Source: Synchiropus splendidus
Taxonomy: Eukaryota; Chordata; Actinopteri; Syngnathiformes; Callionymidae
DNA length: 64,000 nucleotides
Direction of reading: 5' to 3'
Assembly: GCF_027744825.2 (NCBI RefSeq)
Contig: NC_071348.1
Coordinates: 17,703,563 to 17,767,562, forward strand
Below, piece after piece: positions 28,441 through 42,659 of this stretch (position 1 is the stretch's first letter; each line of letters starts with the position of its first letter). The notes below the pieces were generated by a model, which did no database searches, was not told the origin of the DNA, and worked only from the letters and a program-made list of their open reading frames with translations. The position numbers and the translations under genes were made by a program.

Positions 28441-31400
28441 ACTTTGGAAAAAAACTTCATACAGCTTCGATTTGATGTGCAACTTCGAGAAAGACCCTTT
28501 CTGCGATAGTGTGAGGTGAACATTTCATGTTCTGAAGCTTCCCTGAGAAGTTATGGCACAATGCAGAAAACGGATTTTCAGCCTGATATAAGGTGGGTTC
28601 AGGAAGGAGAAACATAAAAATGTTGATAACTTTGGAAAAACACTTCAGACAGCTTAGATTTGATGTGCAACTACTATAAAGACCCTTTCTACTATAGCGG
28701 CAGGTGAAAATTTCATGTTCTGAGGCTTCCCTGCAAAGTTATGGCACAATGCAAAAAACGCGTTTTCAGGCTGTGATAAGGTTGATTCCGGAACGCCAAA
28801 CATAAAAAAGTTGATAACTTTTTAAATACACTTCAAACAGCTTAGATTTGATGTGCAACTACTACCAAGACCCTTTCTGCTATAGTGGGAGGTGAAAATT
28901 TTATGTTCTGAAGCTTCCCTGCAAAGTTATGGCACAATGCAGAAAACGCATCATCAGCTTGAGATAAGGTGGGTTCCAGAACGCCAAACATAGAAATGTT
29001 GATAACTTTGGAAAAACACTTCAGACAGCTTAGATTTGTTGAGCAACTACTAGAAAAACCCTTTCTACTATAGTGGATGGTGAAAATTTCATGTTCTGAG
29101 GCTTTCCTGCAAAGTTAAGGCACAATCCAAATAAGACGTTTTCAGACTGAGATAAGGTGGGTTCCGGAACGCCAAGCGTAAAAATGTTGAAAACTTTGGA
29201 ACAAAACTTCAGACAGCTTAGATTTGATGTGCAACTACTAGAAAGATCCTTTCTCCTTTAGTGGGAGGTGAAAATTTCATTTTCTGAAGCTTCCCTGCAA
29301 AGTTATGGCACAATGCGTGAAACGCGTTTTCAGCCTGAGATAAGGTCGATTCCGGAACGCCAAACATAAAAATGTTGATAACTTTGGAAAAACACTTCAG
29401 ACAGCTTAGATTTGATGTGCAACTACTAGAAAGACCCTTTCTACTATAGCGGCAGGTGAAAATGTCATGTTCTGAGGCTTCCCTGCAAAGTTATGGCACA
29501 ATGCAAAAAACACGTTTGCAGACTGAGATAAGGTGGCTTCCGGAACGGCAAATATAAAAATATTGATAACTTAAAAAACACTTCAGACCGCTTAGATTTG
29601 ATGTGCAACTGCTAGAAAGACCCTTTATGCTACTGTGGGAGGTGAAAATTTCATGTTCTGAAGCTTCTCTGCAAAGTTTTGGCACATTGCAGAAAACGCG
29701 TTTTCATCCTCAGATAAGGTCGATTCCGGAACGCCAAACATAAAAATGTTGATAACTTTGGAAAAACACTCCAGACAGCTTCGATTTGATGTGCAACTAC
29801 TAGAAAGGCCCTTTCTACTATAGTGGGAGGTGAAAATTTCATGTTCTGAAGCTTCCCTGCAAAGTTATGGCACAATGCAGAAAACGCGTTTTCAGCTTGT
29901 GATAAGGTGGGTTCCAGAACGCCAAACATAAAAATGTTGATAACTTTGGAAAAACACTTCAGACAGCTTCGATTTGATGTGCAACTACTAGAAAGACCCT
30001 TTCTGCTATAGTGGGAGGTGAACATTTCATGTTCTGAAGCTTCCCTGCAAAGTTATGGCACAATGCGTGAAACGCGTTTTCAGCCTGAGATATGGTCGAT
30101 TCCGGAACGCCAAACATAAAAATGTTGATAACTTTGGAAAAACACTTCAGACAGCTTAGATATCATGTGCAACTACTAGAAAGACCCTTTCTACTATGGT
30201 GGGAGGTGAAAATTTCATGTTCTGAAGCTCTATGCAAAGATATGGCACAATGCGTGAAACGCGTTTTCAGCCTGAGATAAGGTCGATTCCGGAACGCCAA
30301 ACATAAAAATGTTGATAACTTTGGAAAAACACTTCAGACAGCTTAGATTTGATGTGCAACTACTAGAAAGACCCTTTCTACTATAGCGGCAGGTGAAAAT
30401 GTCATGTTCTGAGGCTTCCCTGCAAAGTTATGGCACAATGCAAAAAACACGTTTGCAGACTGAGATAAGGTGGCTTCCGGAACGGCAAATATAAAAATAT
30501 TGATAACTTTGGAAAAACACTTCAGACAGCTTAGATATCATGTGCAACTACTAGAAAGACCCTTTCTACTATAGTGGGAGGTGAAAATTTCATGTTCTGA
30601 AGCTTTATGCAAAGTTATGGCACAATGCGTGAAACGCGTTTTCAGCCTGAGATAAGGTCGATTCCGGAACACCAAACATAAAAATGTTGATAACTTTGGA
30701 AAAAAACTTCATACAGCTTCGATTTGATGTGCAACTTCGAGAAAGACCCTTTCTGCGATAGTGTGAGGTGAACATTTCATGTTCTGAAGCTTCCCTGAGA
30801 AGTTATGGCACAATGCAGAAAACGGATTTTCAGCCTGATATAAGGTGGGTTCAGGAAGGAGAAACATAAAAATGTTGATAACTTTGGAAAAACACTTCAG
30901 ACAGCTTAGATTTGATGTGCAACTACTATAAAGACCCTTTCTACTATAGCGGCAGGTGAAAATTTCATGTTCTGAGGCTTCCCTGCAAAGTTATGGCACA
31001 ATGCAAAAAACGCGTTTTCAGGCTGTGATAAGGTTGATTCCGGAACGCCAAACATAAAAAAGTTGATAACTTTTTAAATACACTTCAAACAGCTTAGATT
31101 TGATGTGCAACTACTACCAAGACCCTTTCTGCTATAGTGGGAGGTGAAAATTTTATGTTCTGAAGCTTCCCTGCAAAGTTATGGCACAATGCAGAAAACG
31201 CATCATCAGCTTGAGATAAGGTGGGTTCCAGAACGCCAAACATAGAAATGTTGATAACTTTGGAAAAACACTTCAGACAGCTTAGATTTGTTGAGCAACT
31301 ACTAGAAAAACCCTTTCTACTATAGTGGATGGTGAAAATTTCATGTTCTGAGGCTTTCCTGCAAAGTTAAGGCACAATCCAAATAAGACGTTTTCAGACT

Positions 31401-32932
31401 GAGATAAGGTGGGTTCCGGAACGCCAAGCGTAAAAATGTTGAAAACTTTGGAACAAAACTTCAGACAGCTTAGATTTGATGTGCAACTACTAGAAAGATC
31501 CTTTCTCCTTTAGTGGGAGGTGAAAATTTCATTTTCTGAAGCTTCCCTGCAAAGTTATGGCACAATGCGTGAAACGCGTTTTCAGCCTGAGATAAGGTCG
31601 ATTCCGGAACGCCAAACATAAAAATGTTGATAACTTTGGAAAAACACTTCAGACAGCTTAGATTTGATGTGCAACTACTAGAAAGACCCTTTCTACTATA
31701 GCGGCAGGTGAAAATGTCATGTTCTGAGGCTTCCCTGCAAAGTTATGGCACAATGCAAAAAACACGTTTGCAGACTGAGATAAGGTGGCTTCCGGAACGG
31801 CAAATATAAAAATATTGATAACTTAAAAAACACTTCAGACCGCTTAGATTTGATGTGCAACTGCTAGAAAGACCCTTTATGCTACTGTGGGAGGTGAAAA
31901 TTTCATGTTCTGAAGCTTCTCTGCAAAGTTTTGGCACATTGCAGAAAACGCGTTTTCATCCTCAGATAAGGTCGATTCCGGAACGCCAAACATAAAAATG
32001 TTGATAACTTTGGAAAAACACTCCAGACAGCTTCGATTTGATGTGCAACTACTAGAAAGGCCCTTTCTACTATAGTGGGAGGTGAAAATTTCATGTTCTG
32101 AAGCTTCCCTGCAAAGTTATGGCACAATGCAGAAAACGCGTTTTCAGCTTGTGATAAGGTGGGTTCCAGAACGCCAAACATAAAAATGTTGATAACTTTG
32201 GAAAAACACTTCAGACAGCTTCGATTTGATGTGCAACTACTAGAAAGACCCTTTCTGCTATAGTGGGAGGTGAACATTTCATGTTCTGAAGCTTCCCTGC
32301 AAAGTTATGGCACAATGCGTGAAACGCGTTTTCAGCCTGAGATATGGTCGATTCCGGAACGCCAAACATAAAAATGTTGATAACTTTGGAAAAACACTTC
32401 AGACAGCTTAGATATCATGTGCAACTACTAGAAAGACCCTTTCTACTATGGTGGGAGGTGAAAATTTCATGTTCTGAAGCTCTATGCAAAGATATGGCAC
32501 AATGCGTGAAACGCGTTTTCAGCCTGAGATAAGGTCGATTCCGGAACGCCAAACATAAAAATGTTGATAACTTTGGAAAAACACTTCAGACAGCTTAGAT
32601 TTGATGTGCAACTACTAGAAAGACCCTTTCTACTATAGCGGCAGGTGAAAATGTCATGTTCTGAGGCTTCCCTGCAAAGTTATGGCACAATGCAAAAAAC
32701 ACGTTTGCAGACTGAGATAAGGTGGCTTCCGGAACGGCAAATATAAAAATATTGATAACTTTGGAAAAACACTTCAGACAGCTTAGATATCATGTGCAAC
32801 TACTAGAAAGACCCTTTCTACTATAGTGGGAGGTGAAAATTTCATGTTCTGAAGCTTTATGCAAAGTTATGGCACAATGCGTGAAACGCGTTTTCAGCCT
32901 GAGATAAGGTCGATTCCGGAACACCAAACGTA
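28441..32932 (+). repeat. 2,252-bp tandem duplication of 12 monomers
   Basis: 28441-30692 and 30693-32932 are near-identical, offset 2,252 bp (12 x about 188). The rare string TTCAGGAAGGAGAAACAT and the variant GCGGCAGGTGAAAATGTC recur at that spacing. Divergence resumes near 32929. A partial third copy of four monomers (offset 752 bp from the second) follows at about 33100-33650. Confidence 0.85.
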
Positions 32933-34660
32933 AAAATGTTTATCACTTTGGAACAACACTTCAGACAGCTTAGATTTGATGTGCAACTACTAGAAAGACC
33001 CTTTCTGCTATAGTGTTAGGTCAAAATTTCATGTTCTGAAGCTTCCCTCAAAAGTTATGGGACAATGCAGAAAACAATTTTTCATCCTGAGATAAGGTCG
33101 ATTCCGGAACGCCAAACATAAAAATGTTGATAACTTTGGAAAAACACTTCAGACAGCTTAGATATCATGTGCAACTACTAGAAAGACCCTTTCTACTATA
33201 GTGGGAGGTGAAAATTTCATGTTCTGAAGCTCTATGCAAAGTTATGGCACAATGCGTGAAACGCGTTTTCAGCCTGAGATAAGGTCGATTCCGGAACGCC
33301 AAACATAAAAATGTTGATAACTTTGGAAAAACACTTCAGACAGCTTAGATTTGATGTGCAACTACTAGAAAGACCCTTTCTACTATAGCGGCAGGTGAAA
33401 ATGTCATGTTCTGAGGCTTCCCTGCAAAGTTATGGCACAATGCAAAAAACACGTTTGCAGACTGAGATAAGGTGGCTTCCGGAACGGCAAATATAAAAAT
33501 ATTGATAACTTTGGAAAAACACTTCAGACAGCTTAGATATCATGTGCAACTACTAGAAAGACCCTTTCTACTATAGTGGGAGGTGAAAATTTCAAGTTCT
33601 GAAGCTTTATGCAAAGTTATGGCACAATGCGTGAAACGCGTTTTCAGCCTGAGATAAGGTCGATTCCGGAACACCAAACGTAAAAATGTTGATCACTTTG
33701 GAACAACACTTCAGACAGCTTAGATTTACTGTGCAACTACTAGAAAGACCCTTTCTGCTATAGTGGGAGGTGAAAATTTCATGTTCTGAAGCTTCCCTGC
33801 AAAGTTTTGGCACAATGCAGAAAACGCGTTTTCAGCTTGAGATAAGGTGGGTTCCGGAACGCCAAACATAAAAATGTTGATAACTTTGGAAAAACACTTC
33901 AGACATCTTAGATTTGATGTGCAACTACTAGAAAGACCCTTTCTGCGAAAGTGGGACCTGAAAATTTCATGTTCTGAAGCTTACCTGCAAAGTTATGGCA
34001 CAATGCAGAAAACGATTTTTCATCCTGAGATAAGGTTGATTCCGGAACGCCAAAGGTAAACATGTTGATAACTTTCGAAAAACACTTCAGACAGCTTAGA
34101 TTTGATGTGCAACTACTAGAAAGACCCTTTCTGCTATAGTGGGACGTGAAAATTTCATGTTCTGAAGCTTACCTGCAAAGTCATGGCACAATGCAGAAAA
34201 CGCGTTTTCAGCCTGAGATAAGGTGGGTTCCGGAACGCCAAACATAAAAATGTTGATAACTTTGGAAAAACACTTCAGACAGCTTAGATTTGATGTGCAA
34301 CTACTAGAAAGACCCTTTCTGCTATTGTGGGAGGTCAAAATTTCATGTTCTGAAGCTTCCCATGGAAAGTTATGGGACAATGCAGAAAACGATTTTTCAT
34401 CCTGAGATAAGGTCGATTACGGAACATGAAACATAAAAATGTTCATAACTTTCGAAAAACACTTCAGACAGCTTAGATTTGATGTTCAAATACTAGAAAG
34501 ACCCTTTTTGCTATAGTGGGACGTGAAAATTTCATGTTCTGAAGCTTCCCTGCAAAGTTATGGCACAATGCCGAAAACGCGTTTTCATCCTGAGATAAGG
34601 TCGATTCCGGAACGCCAAACATAAAAATGATGATAACTTTCGAAAAACACTTCAGACAGC

Positions 34661-37600
34661 TTAGATTTGATGTGCAACTACTAGAAAGACCCTTTCTGCT
34701 ATAGTGGGAGGTGAAAATTTCATGTTCTGAAGCTTCTCTGCAAAGTTATGGCACAATGCAGAAAACGCGTTTTCAGCCTGAGATAAGGTGGGTTTCGGAA
34801 CGCCAAACATAAAAATGTTGATAACTTTGGAAAAATACTTCAGACAGCTTAGATTTGATCTGCAACTACTAGAAAGACCCCTTCTGCTATAGTGGGAGGT
34901 GAAAATTTCATGTTCTGAAGCTTCCATGCAAAGTTATGCCACAATGCAGGAAACGCGTTTTCAGCCTGAGATAAGGTCGATTCCGGAACGCCAAACATAA
35001 AAATGTTGATAACTTTGGAAAAACACTTCAGACAGCTTAGATTTGATGTGCAACCACTAGAAAGACCCTTTCTGCTATAGTTGGAGGTGAAAATTTCATT
35101 TTCTGAAGTTTCCCTGCAAAGTTATGGCACAATGCTGAAAACGTGTTTTCAGCCTGAGATAAGGTCGATTCTGGAACGCCAAACATAAGAATGTTGATAA
35201 CTTTGGAAAAACACTTCAGACAGGTTAGATTTGATGTGCAACTACTAGAAGGACCCTTTCTGCTATAGTGGGAGGTGAAAATTTCATGTTCTTAAGCTTC
35301 GCTGCAAAGTTCTGGCACAATGCGTAAAACTCGTTTTCAGCCTGAGATGAGGTGGGTTCCGGAACGCCAAATACAAAAATGTTTAAAACTATCGAAAAAC
35401 ACTTCAGACAGCTTAGATTTGATGTGCAAGTAGGAGAAAAACCCTTTCTGCTTTAGTGGGAATTGAAAATTTCATGTTCTGAAGCTTTCCTGCAAAGCTA
35501 TGGCACAATGCGTAAAACGCGTTTTCAGGCAGAGATAAGGTTGATTCCGGAACGCCAAACATAAAAATGTTGATAACTTCGGAAAAACACATCAGTCAGC
35601 TTAGATTTGACGTGCAACTACGAGAAAGACCCTTTCTGCTATAGTGGGATGTGAAAATGTAATGTTCTGAAGCTTTATGCAAAGTTATGGCACAATGCCG
35701 AAAAAGCGTTTTCAGCCTGAGATAAGGTCGATTTCAGAACGACAAACAAAAAAATTTTGCTAACTTTGGAAATACACTTCAGACAGCTTAGATTTGATGT
35801 GCAACTACTAGAAAGACCCTTTCTGCTATAGTGGGAGGTTAAAATTTCATGTTCTGAAGCTTCGCTGCAAAGTTATGGCACAATGCAGAAAGCACGTTTT
35901 CAGCCTGACAAAAGGTGGGTTCCGGAACGCCAAACATAAAAAAGTTGAGAACTTTGGAAAAACAGTTCAGACAGCTTAGATTTGATGTGCAACTACTAGA
36001 AAGACCCTTTCTGCTATAGTGGGAGGAGAAAATTTCATGTTCTGAAGTCGCCCTGCAAAGTTATGGCACAATGCAGAAAACGCGATTTCAGCCTGAGATA
36101 AGGTGGGTTTCGGAACGCCAAACAAAAAAATGTTGATAACTTTCGAAAAACACTTCAGGCAGCTTAGATTTGATGTGCAACTACGAGAAAGACGATTTCT
36201 GCTATAGTGGGAGGTGTAAATTTCATGTTCTGAAACTTCCCTGCAAAGTTATGGCACAATGCAGAAAACACGTTTTCAGCATGAGACAAGGTCAATTCTG
36301 GAACGGCAAACATAGAAATATGATAACTTTGGAAAAACACTTCAGACAGCTTAGATTTGATGTGCAACTACTCGAAAGACCCTTTCTGCTATGGTGGGAG
36401 GTGAAAATTTCATGTTCTGAAGCTTCCCTGCAATGTTATGGCACAATGCAGGAAACGCGTTTTCAGCCTGAGATAAGGTCGATTCCGGAACGAAAAACAT
36501 AAAAATGTTGATAACTTCGGAAAAACACATCAGACAGCTTAGATTTCATTTGCAACTACGAGAAAGACCCTTTCTGCTATAGTGGGATGTGAAAATTTCA
36601 TGTTCTGAAGCTTCCCTGCAAAGTTATATCACAATGCAGAAAACGCATTTTCAGCCAGAGATAAGGTCGATTCTGGAATGCCAAACATAAAAATGTTGAT
36701 AACTTTGGAAAAACACTTCAAACAGCTTAGATTTGATGTGCAACTACTAGAAAGACCCTTTCTGCTATAGTGGGATGTGAAAATTTCATGTTCTGAAGCT
36801 TCCCTGCAAAGTTATATCACAATGCAGAAAACGCATTTTCAGCCAGAGATAAGGTGGGTTTCGGAACGCCAAACATAAAAATGTTGATAACTTTGGAAAA
36901 AGACTTCAAACAGCTTAGATTTGATGTGCAACTACTAGAAAGACCCCTTCTGCTATAGTGGGAGGTGAAAATTTCATGTTCTGAAGCATTATGCAGAGTT
37001 ATGGCACAATGCGTAAAACGCATTTTCAGCCTGAGATAAGGTCGATTCCGGAACGCCAAACATTAAAATGTTGATAACTTTGGAAAAACACTTCAGACAG
37101 CTTAGCTTTGATGGTGCAACTACTAGAACGACCCTTTCTGCTATAGTGGGATGTGAAAATTTCATGTTCTGAAGCTTCCTTGCAAAGTTATGGCACAATG
37201 CAGAAAACACATTTTCAGCCTGATTTCAGTTGGGTTCAGGAATGAGAAACATAAAAAAGTTGATAACCTTGGAACAACACTTCAGACAGCTTAGATTTGA
37301 TGTGCAACTCACAGAAAGACCCTTTCTGATATAGTGGGTGGTGAAAATTCGATGTTCTGAAGCTTCCCTCCAAAGTTATGGCACAATGCGTAAAACGCAT
37401 TTTCAGCCTTAGATAAGGTCGATTACGGAACGCCAAACATTAAAATGTTGATAACTTTCGAAAAACACTTCAGACAGCTTAGCTTTGATGGTGCAACTAC
37501 TAGAACGACCCTTTCTGCTACAGTGGGATGTGAAAATTTCATGTTCCGAAGCTTCCCTGCAAAGTTATGGCACAATTCCGAAAACGCGTTTCCAGCCTGA

Positions 37601-40600
37601 GATACGGTCGATTCCGGAACGCCAAACATAAAAATGTTGATAACTTTGGAAAAACACTTAAGACAGCTTAGATTTGATGTGCAACTACTAGAAAGACCCT
37701 TTCTGCTATAGTGGGAGTTGAAAATTCGATGTTCTGAAGCTTCCCTGCAAAGTTATGGCACAATGCGTAAAACGCATTTTCACCCTGAGATGAGGTCGAT
37801 TCCGGAACGCCAAACATAAAAGTGTTAATAACTTTGGAAAAACACTTCAGACAGCTTAGATTTGATGTGTAACTACTAGAAAGACCCTTTCTGCTATAGT
37901 GGGAGGTGAAAATTTCATGTTCTGAAGCTTCCCTGCAAAGTTATGCCACAATGCAGGAAACGCGTTTTCAGCCTGAGATAAGGTGGGTTCCGGAACGCAA
38001 AACATAAAAATGTTGAGAACTTTGGAAAAACACTTCAGACAGCTTAGATTTGATGTGCAACTACTAGAAAGACCCTTTCTGCTATAGTGGGATGTTTAAA
38101 TGTCATGTTCTGAAGCTTCCCTGCAAAGTTATGGCACAATGCAGAAAAGGCGTTTTCAATAAGGTGCGATCCGGAACGCCAAACATAAAAATGTTGATAA
38201 CTTTCGAAAAACACTTCAGACAGCTTAGATTTGTTGTGCAACTACTAGAAAGACCCTTTCTGCTGTAGTGGGAGGTGAATTTTTCATGTTCTGAAGCTTC
38301 CCTCCAAATTTATGGCACAATGCAGAAAACGCGTTTTCAGCCTGAGATAAGGTCGATTCCGGAACGGCAAACATAAAAATGTTGATAACTTTGGAAAAAC
38401 ACTTCAGACAGCTTAGATTTGACAAGCAACTACTAGAAAGACCCTTTCTGCTATAGTGGGAGGTGAAAACTTCATGTTCTGAAGCTTCCCTGCAAAGTTA
38501 AGGCACAGTGCAGAAAACGCGTTTTCAGCCTGAGATATGGTCGATTCCGGAACGCAAAACATAAAAATGTTGAAAACTTTGGAAAAACACTTCAGACAGC
38601 TTAGATTTGATGTGCAACTACTAGAAAGACCCTTTCTGCAACAGGGGGTGGTTAAAATTTCTTATTCTGAAGTTTCCTGCAAAGTTATGGCACAATGCAG
38701 AAAACGCGTTTTCAGCTTGAGATAAGGTGGTTTCCCGAACGCCAAACATAAAAATGTTGAAAACTTTGGAAAAACACTTCAGACAGCTCAGATTTGATGA
38801 GCAACTCTTAGAAAGACCCTTTCTGCTATAGTGGAAGTTTAAAATTTCATGTTCTGAAGCTTCCTTGCAAAGTTATGGCACAATGCGGAAAAAAAGGTTT
38901 TCAGCCTGAGATAAAGTCGGTTCCGGAACGCCAAACATAAAAATGTTGATAACTTTGGAAAAACACTTCAGACAGCTTAGATTTCAGGTGAAACTACTAG
39001 AAAGACCCTTTCTGCTATAGTGGGAGTTGAAATTTTCATGTTCTGAAGCTTTCCTGCAAAGTTATGGCACAATGCGTAAAACGCGTTTACAGCCTGAGAT
39101 AAGGTTGATTCCGGAACACCAAACATGAAAGTGTTGATAATTCTGGAAAAACACTTCAGACAGCTTAGATTTGATGTGCAACTACTAGAAAGACCATTTC
39201 TGCCATTGTGGAAGTGAAAATTCGATGTTCTGAAGCTTCCCTGCAAAGTTATGCCACAATGCAGGAAACGCGTTTTCAGCCTGCGATAAGGTCGATTCCG
39301 GAACGCCAAACATAAAAATATTGATAACTTTGGAAAAACTCTTTAGACAGCTTAGATTTGATGTGCAACTACTAGAAAGACCCTTTCTGCTATCGTGGGA
39401 GGTGAAAATTTCATGTTCTGAAGCTTCCCTGCAAAGTTATGTCACAATGCAGAAAACGCGTTTTCAGCCTCACATAAGGTCAATTCCGGAACGCCAAACA
39501 TAAAAATGTTAATAACTTCGGAAAAACACTTCAGACAGCTTAGATTTGATGTGCAACTACTAGAAAGACCCTTTCTGCTATAGTGGGAGGTGAAATTTTT
39601 TTGTTCTGAAGCTTCCCTGCAAAGTTATGGCACAATGCAGAAAACGCGTTTTCAGCCTCACATAAGGTCGATTCCGGAACGCCAAACATAAAAATGTTGA
39701 TAACTTCCGAAAAACACTTCAGACAGCTTAGATTTGATGTGCAACTACAAGAAAGACCCTTTCTGCTATAGTGGGTAGTGAAAATTTCATGTTCTGAAGC
39801 TTCCCTGCAAAGTTATGGCACAATGCCTAAAACACGTTTTCAGCCTGAGATAAGGTCGATTTCAGAACGGCAAACATAGAAATGTTGCTAACTTTGGAAA
39901 AACACTTCAGACAGCTTAGATTTGATGTACAACTACTAGAAAGACCCTTTCTGCTATAGTGGGAGGTGAAAATTTCATGTTCTGAAGTTTCCCTGCAAAA
40001 TTATGGCACAATGCAGAAAAGGCGTTTTCAATAAGGTGTGTTCGGGAACGCCAAACATAAAAATGTTGATAACTTTCGAAAAACACTTCAGACAGCTTAG
40101 ATTTGTTGTGCAACCACTCGAAAGACCCTTTCTGCTATAGCGGGAGGTGAAAATTTCATATTCTGCAGCTTTCCTGCAAAGTGATGGCACAATGCAGAGA
40201 ACGCGATTTGAGCCTGAGATAAGGTTGATTACGGAACGCCAAACATAAAAATGTTGAAAACTTTGGAAAAACACTTCAGACAGCTCAGATTTGATGAGCA
40301 ACTCTTAGAAAGACCCTTTCTGCTATAGTGGAAGTTTAAAATTTCATGTTCTGAAGCTTCCTTGCAAAGTTATGGCACAATGCGGAAAAAAAGGTTTTCA
40401 GCCTGAGATAAAGTCGGTTCCGGAACGCCAAACATAAAAATGTTGATAACTTTGGAAAAACACTTCAGACAGCTTTGATTTCACGTGAAACTACTAGAAA
40501 GACCCTTTCTGCTATAGTGGGAGTTGAAATTTTCATGTTCTGAAGCTTTCCTGCAAAGTTATGGCACAATGCGTAAAACGCGTTTACAGCCTGAGATAAG

Positions 40601-42659
40601 GTTGATTCCGGAACACCAAACATGAAAGTGTTGATAATTCTGGAAAAACACTTCAGACAGCTTAGATTTGATGTGCAACTACTAGAAAGACCATTTCTGC
40701 CATTGTGGAAGTGAAAATTCGATGTTCTGAAGCTTCCCTGCAAAGTTATGCCACAATGCAGGAAACGCGTTTTCAGCCTGCGATAAGGTCGATTCCGGAA
40801 CGCCAAACATAAAAATATTGATAACTTTGGAAAAACTCTTTAGACAGCTTAGATTTGATGTGCAACTACTAGAAAGACCCTTTCTGCTATCGTGGGAGGT
40901 GAAAATTTCATGTTCTGAAGGTTCCCTGCAAAGTTATGTCACAATGCAGAAAACGCGTTTTCAGCCTCACATAAGGTCAATTCCGGAACGCCAAACATAA
41001 AAATGTTAATAACTTCGGAAAAACACTTCAGACAGCTTAGATTTGATGTGCAACTACTAGAAAGACCCTTTCTTCTATAGTGGGAGGTGAAATTTTTTTG
41101 TTCTGAAGCTTCCCTGCAAAGTTATGGCACAATGCAGAAAACGCGTTTTCAGCCTCACATAAGGTCGATTCCGGAACGCCAAACATAAAAATGTTGATAA
41201 CTTCCGAAAAACACTTCAGACAGCTTAGATTTGATGTGCAACTACAAGAAAGACCCTTTCTGCTATAGTGGGTAGTGAAAATTTCATGTTCTGAAGCTTC
41301 CCTGCAAAGTTATGGCACAATGCCTAAAACACGTTTTCAGCCTGAGATAAGGTCGATTTCAGAACGGCAAACATAAAAATGTTGCTAACTTTGGAAAAAC
41401 ACTTCAGACAGCTTAGATTTGATGTACAACTACTAGAAAGACCCTTTCTGCTATAGTGGGAGGTGAAAATTTCATGTTCTGAAGTTTCCCTGCAAAATTA
41501 TGGCACAATGCAGAAAAGGCGTTTTCAATAAGGTGTGTTCCGGAACGCCAAACATAAAAATGTTGATAACTTTCGAAAAACACTTCAGACAGCTTAGATT
41601 TGTTGTGCAACTACTCGAAAGACCCTTTCTGCTATAGCGGGAGGTGAAAATTTCATATTCTCCAGCTTTCCTGCAAAGTGATGGCACAATGCAGAGAACG
41701 CGATTTGAGCCTGAGATAAGGTTGATTACGGAACGCCAAACATAAGACTGTTGATGACTTTGGAAAAACACTTCAGACAGCTTAGATTTGATGTGCAACT
41801 ACGAGAAAGACCCTTTCTGCTATAGTGGGAGGTGAAAATTTCATGTTCTGAAGCTTCCCTACAAAGTTATGCCACAATGCAGGAAACGCGTTTTCAGCCT
41901 GAAATAAGGTCGATTCCGGAACGCCAAAAATAAAAATATTGATAACTTTGGAAAAACACTTCAGACAGCGTAGATTTGATGTGCAACTACTAGAAAGACC
42001 CTTTCTGCTATAGTGGGAGTTGAAAATTTCATGTTCTGAAGCTTTCCTGCAAAGTTATGGCACAATGCGTAAAAAGCGTTTTCAGCCTGAGATAAGGTTG
42101 ATTCTGGAACGCCAAACATAAAAATGTTGATAACTTTGGAAAAACACTTCAGACAGCGTAGATTTGATGTGAGACTACTAGAAAGACCCTTTCTGCTATA
42201 GTGGGAGGTGAAATTTTCATGTTCTGAAGCTTCCCTGCAAAGTTATGGCACAATGCGTAAAACGCTTTTTTAGCCGGAGATGAGGTTGATTTCAGAACCC
42301 CAAACATAAAAATGTTGATAACTCAGGAAAAATTCTACAGACAGCTTAGATTTTATGTGCAACTACTAGAAAGTCCCTTTCTGCTAAAGCGGGAGGAGAT
42401 AATTTCATGTTCTGAAGTCTCCCTGCAAAGTAATGGCACTATCCAGAAAACGCGTTTTCAGCCTGAGATAAGGTCGATTCCGGAACGCCAAACATAAAAA
42501 TGTTGATAACTTTGGAAAAACACTTCAGACAGCTTAGATTTCACGTGAAACTACTAGAAAGACCCTTTCTGCAATAGTGGGAGGTGAAAATTTCATGTTC
42601 TTAAGCTTTATGCATAGTTGTGGCACAATGCTTAAAACACGTTTTCAGCCTGAGATAAG
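34661..42659 (+). repeat. Duplicated satellite segment, copy 1 (8.0 kb)
   Basis: Matches 45728-54289 almost base for base, sharing variant monomers in the same order. The offset between copies steps from 11,067 to about 11,631, 11,818 and back to about 11,630, so the copies differ by whole monomers (2 + 1 extra in copy 2, plus one gained and lost). The right edge is sharp: TGAGATAAGG at 42651 against TGAGATAAGA at 54281. Confidence 0.85.
38741..41738 (+). repeat. 1,497-bp tandem duplication of 8 monomers
   Basis: 38741-40237 and 40238-41738 are near-identical, offset 1,497 bp. Shared marks include CAGCTCAGATTTGATGAGC, the GCGGAAAAAAAGG variant, and the 12-bp-deleted monomer. The same pair exists in the second segmental copy (about 50560-53370), so this tandem duplication predates the 8-kb duplication. 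Confidence 0.8.
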
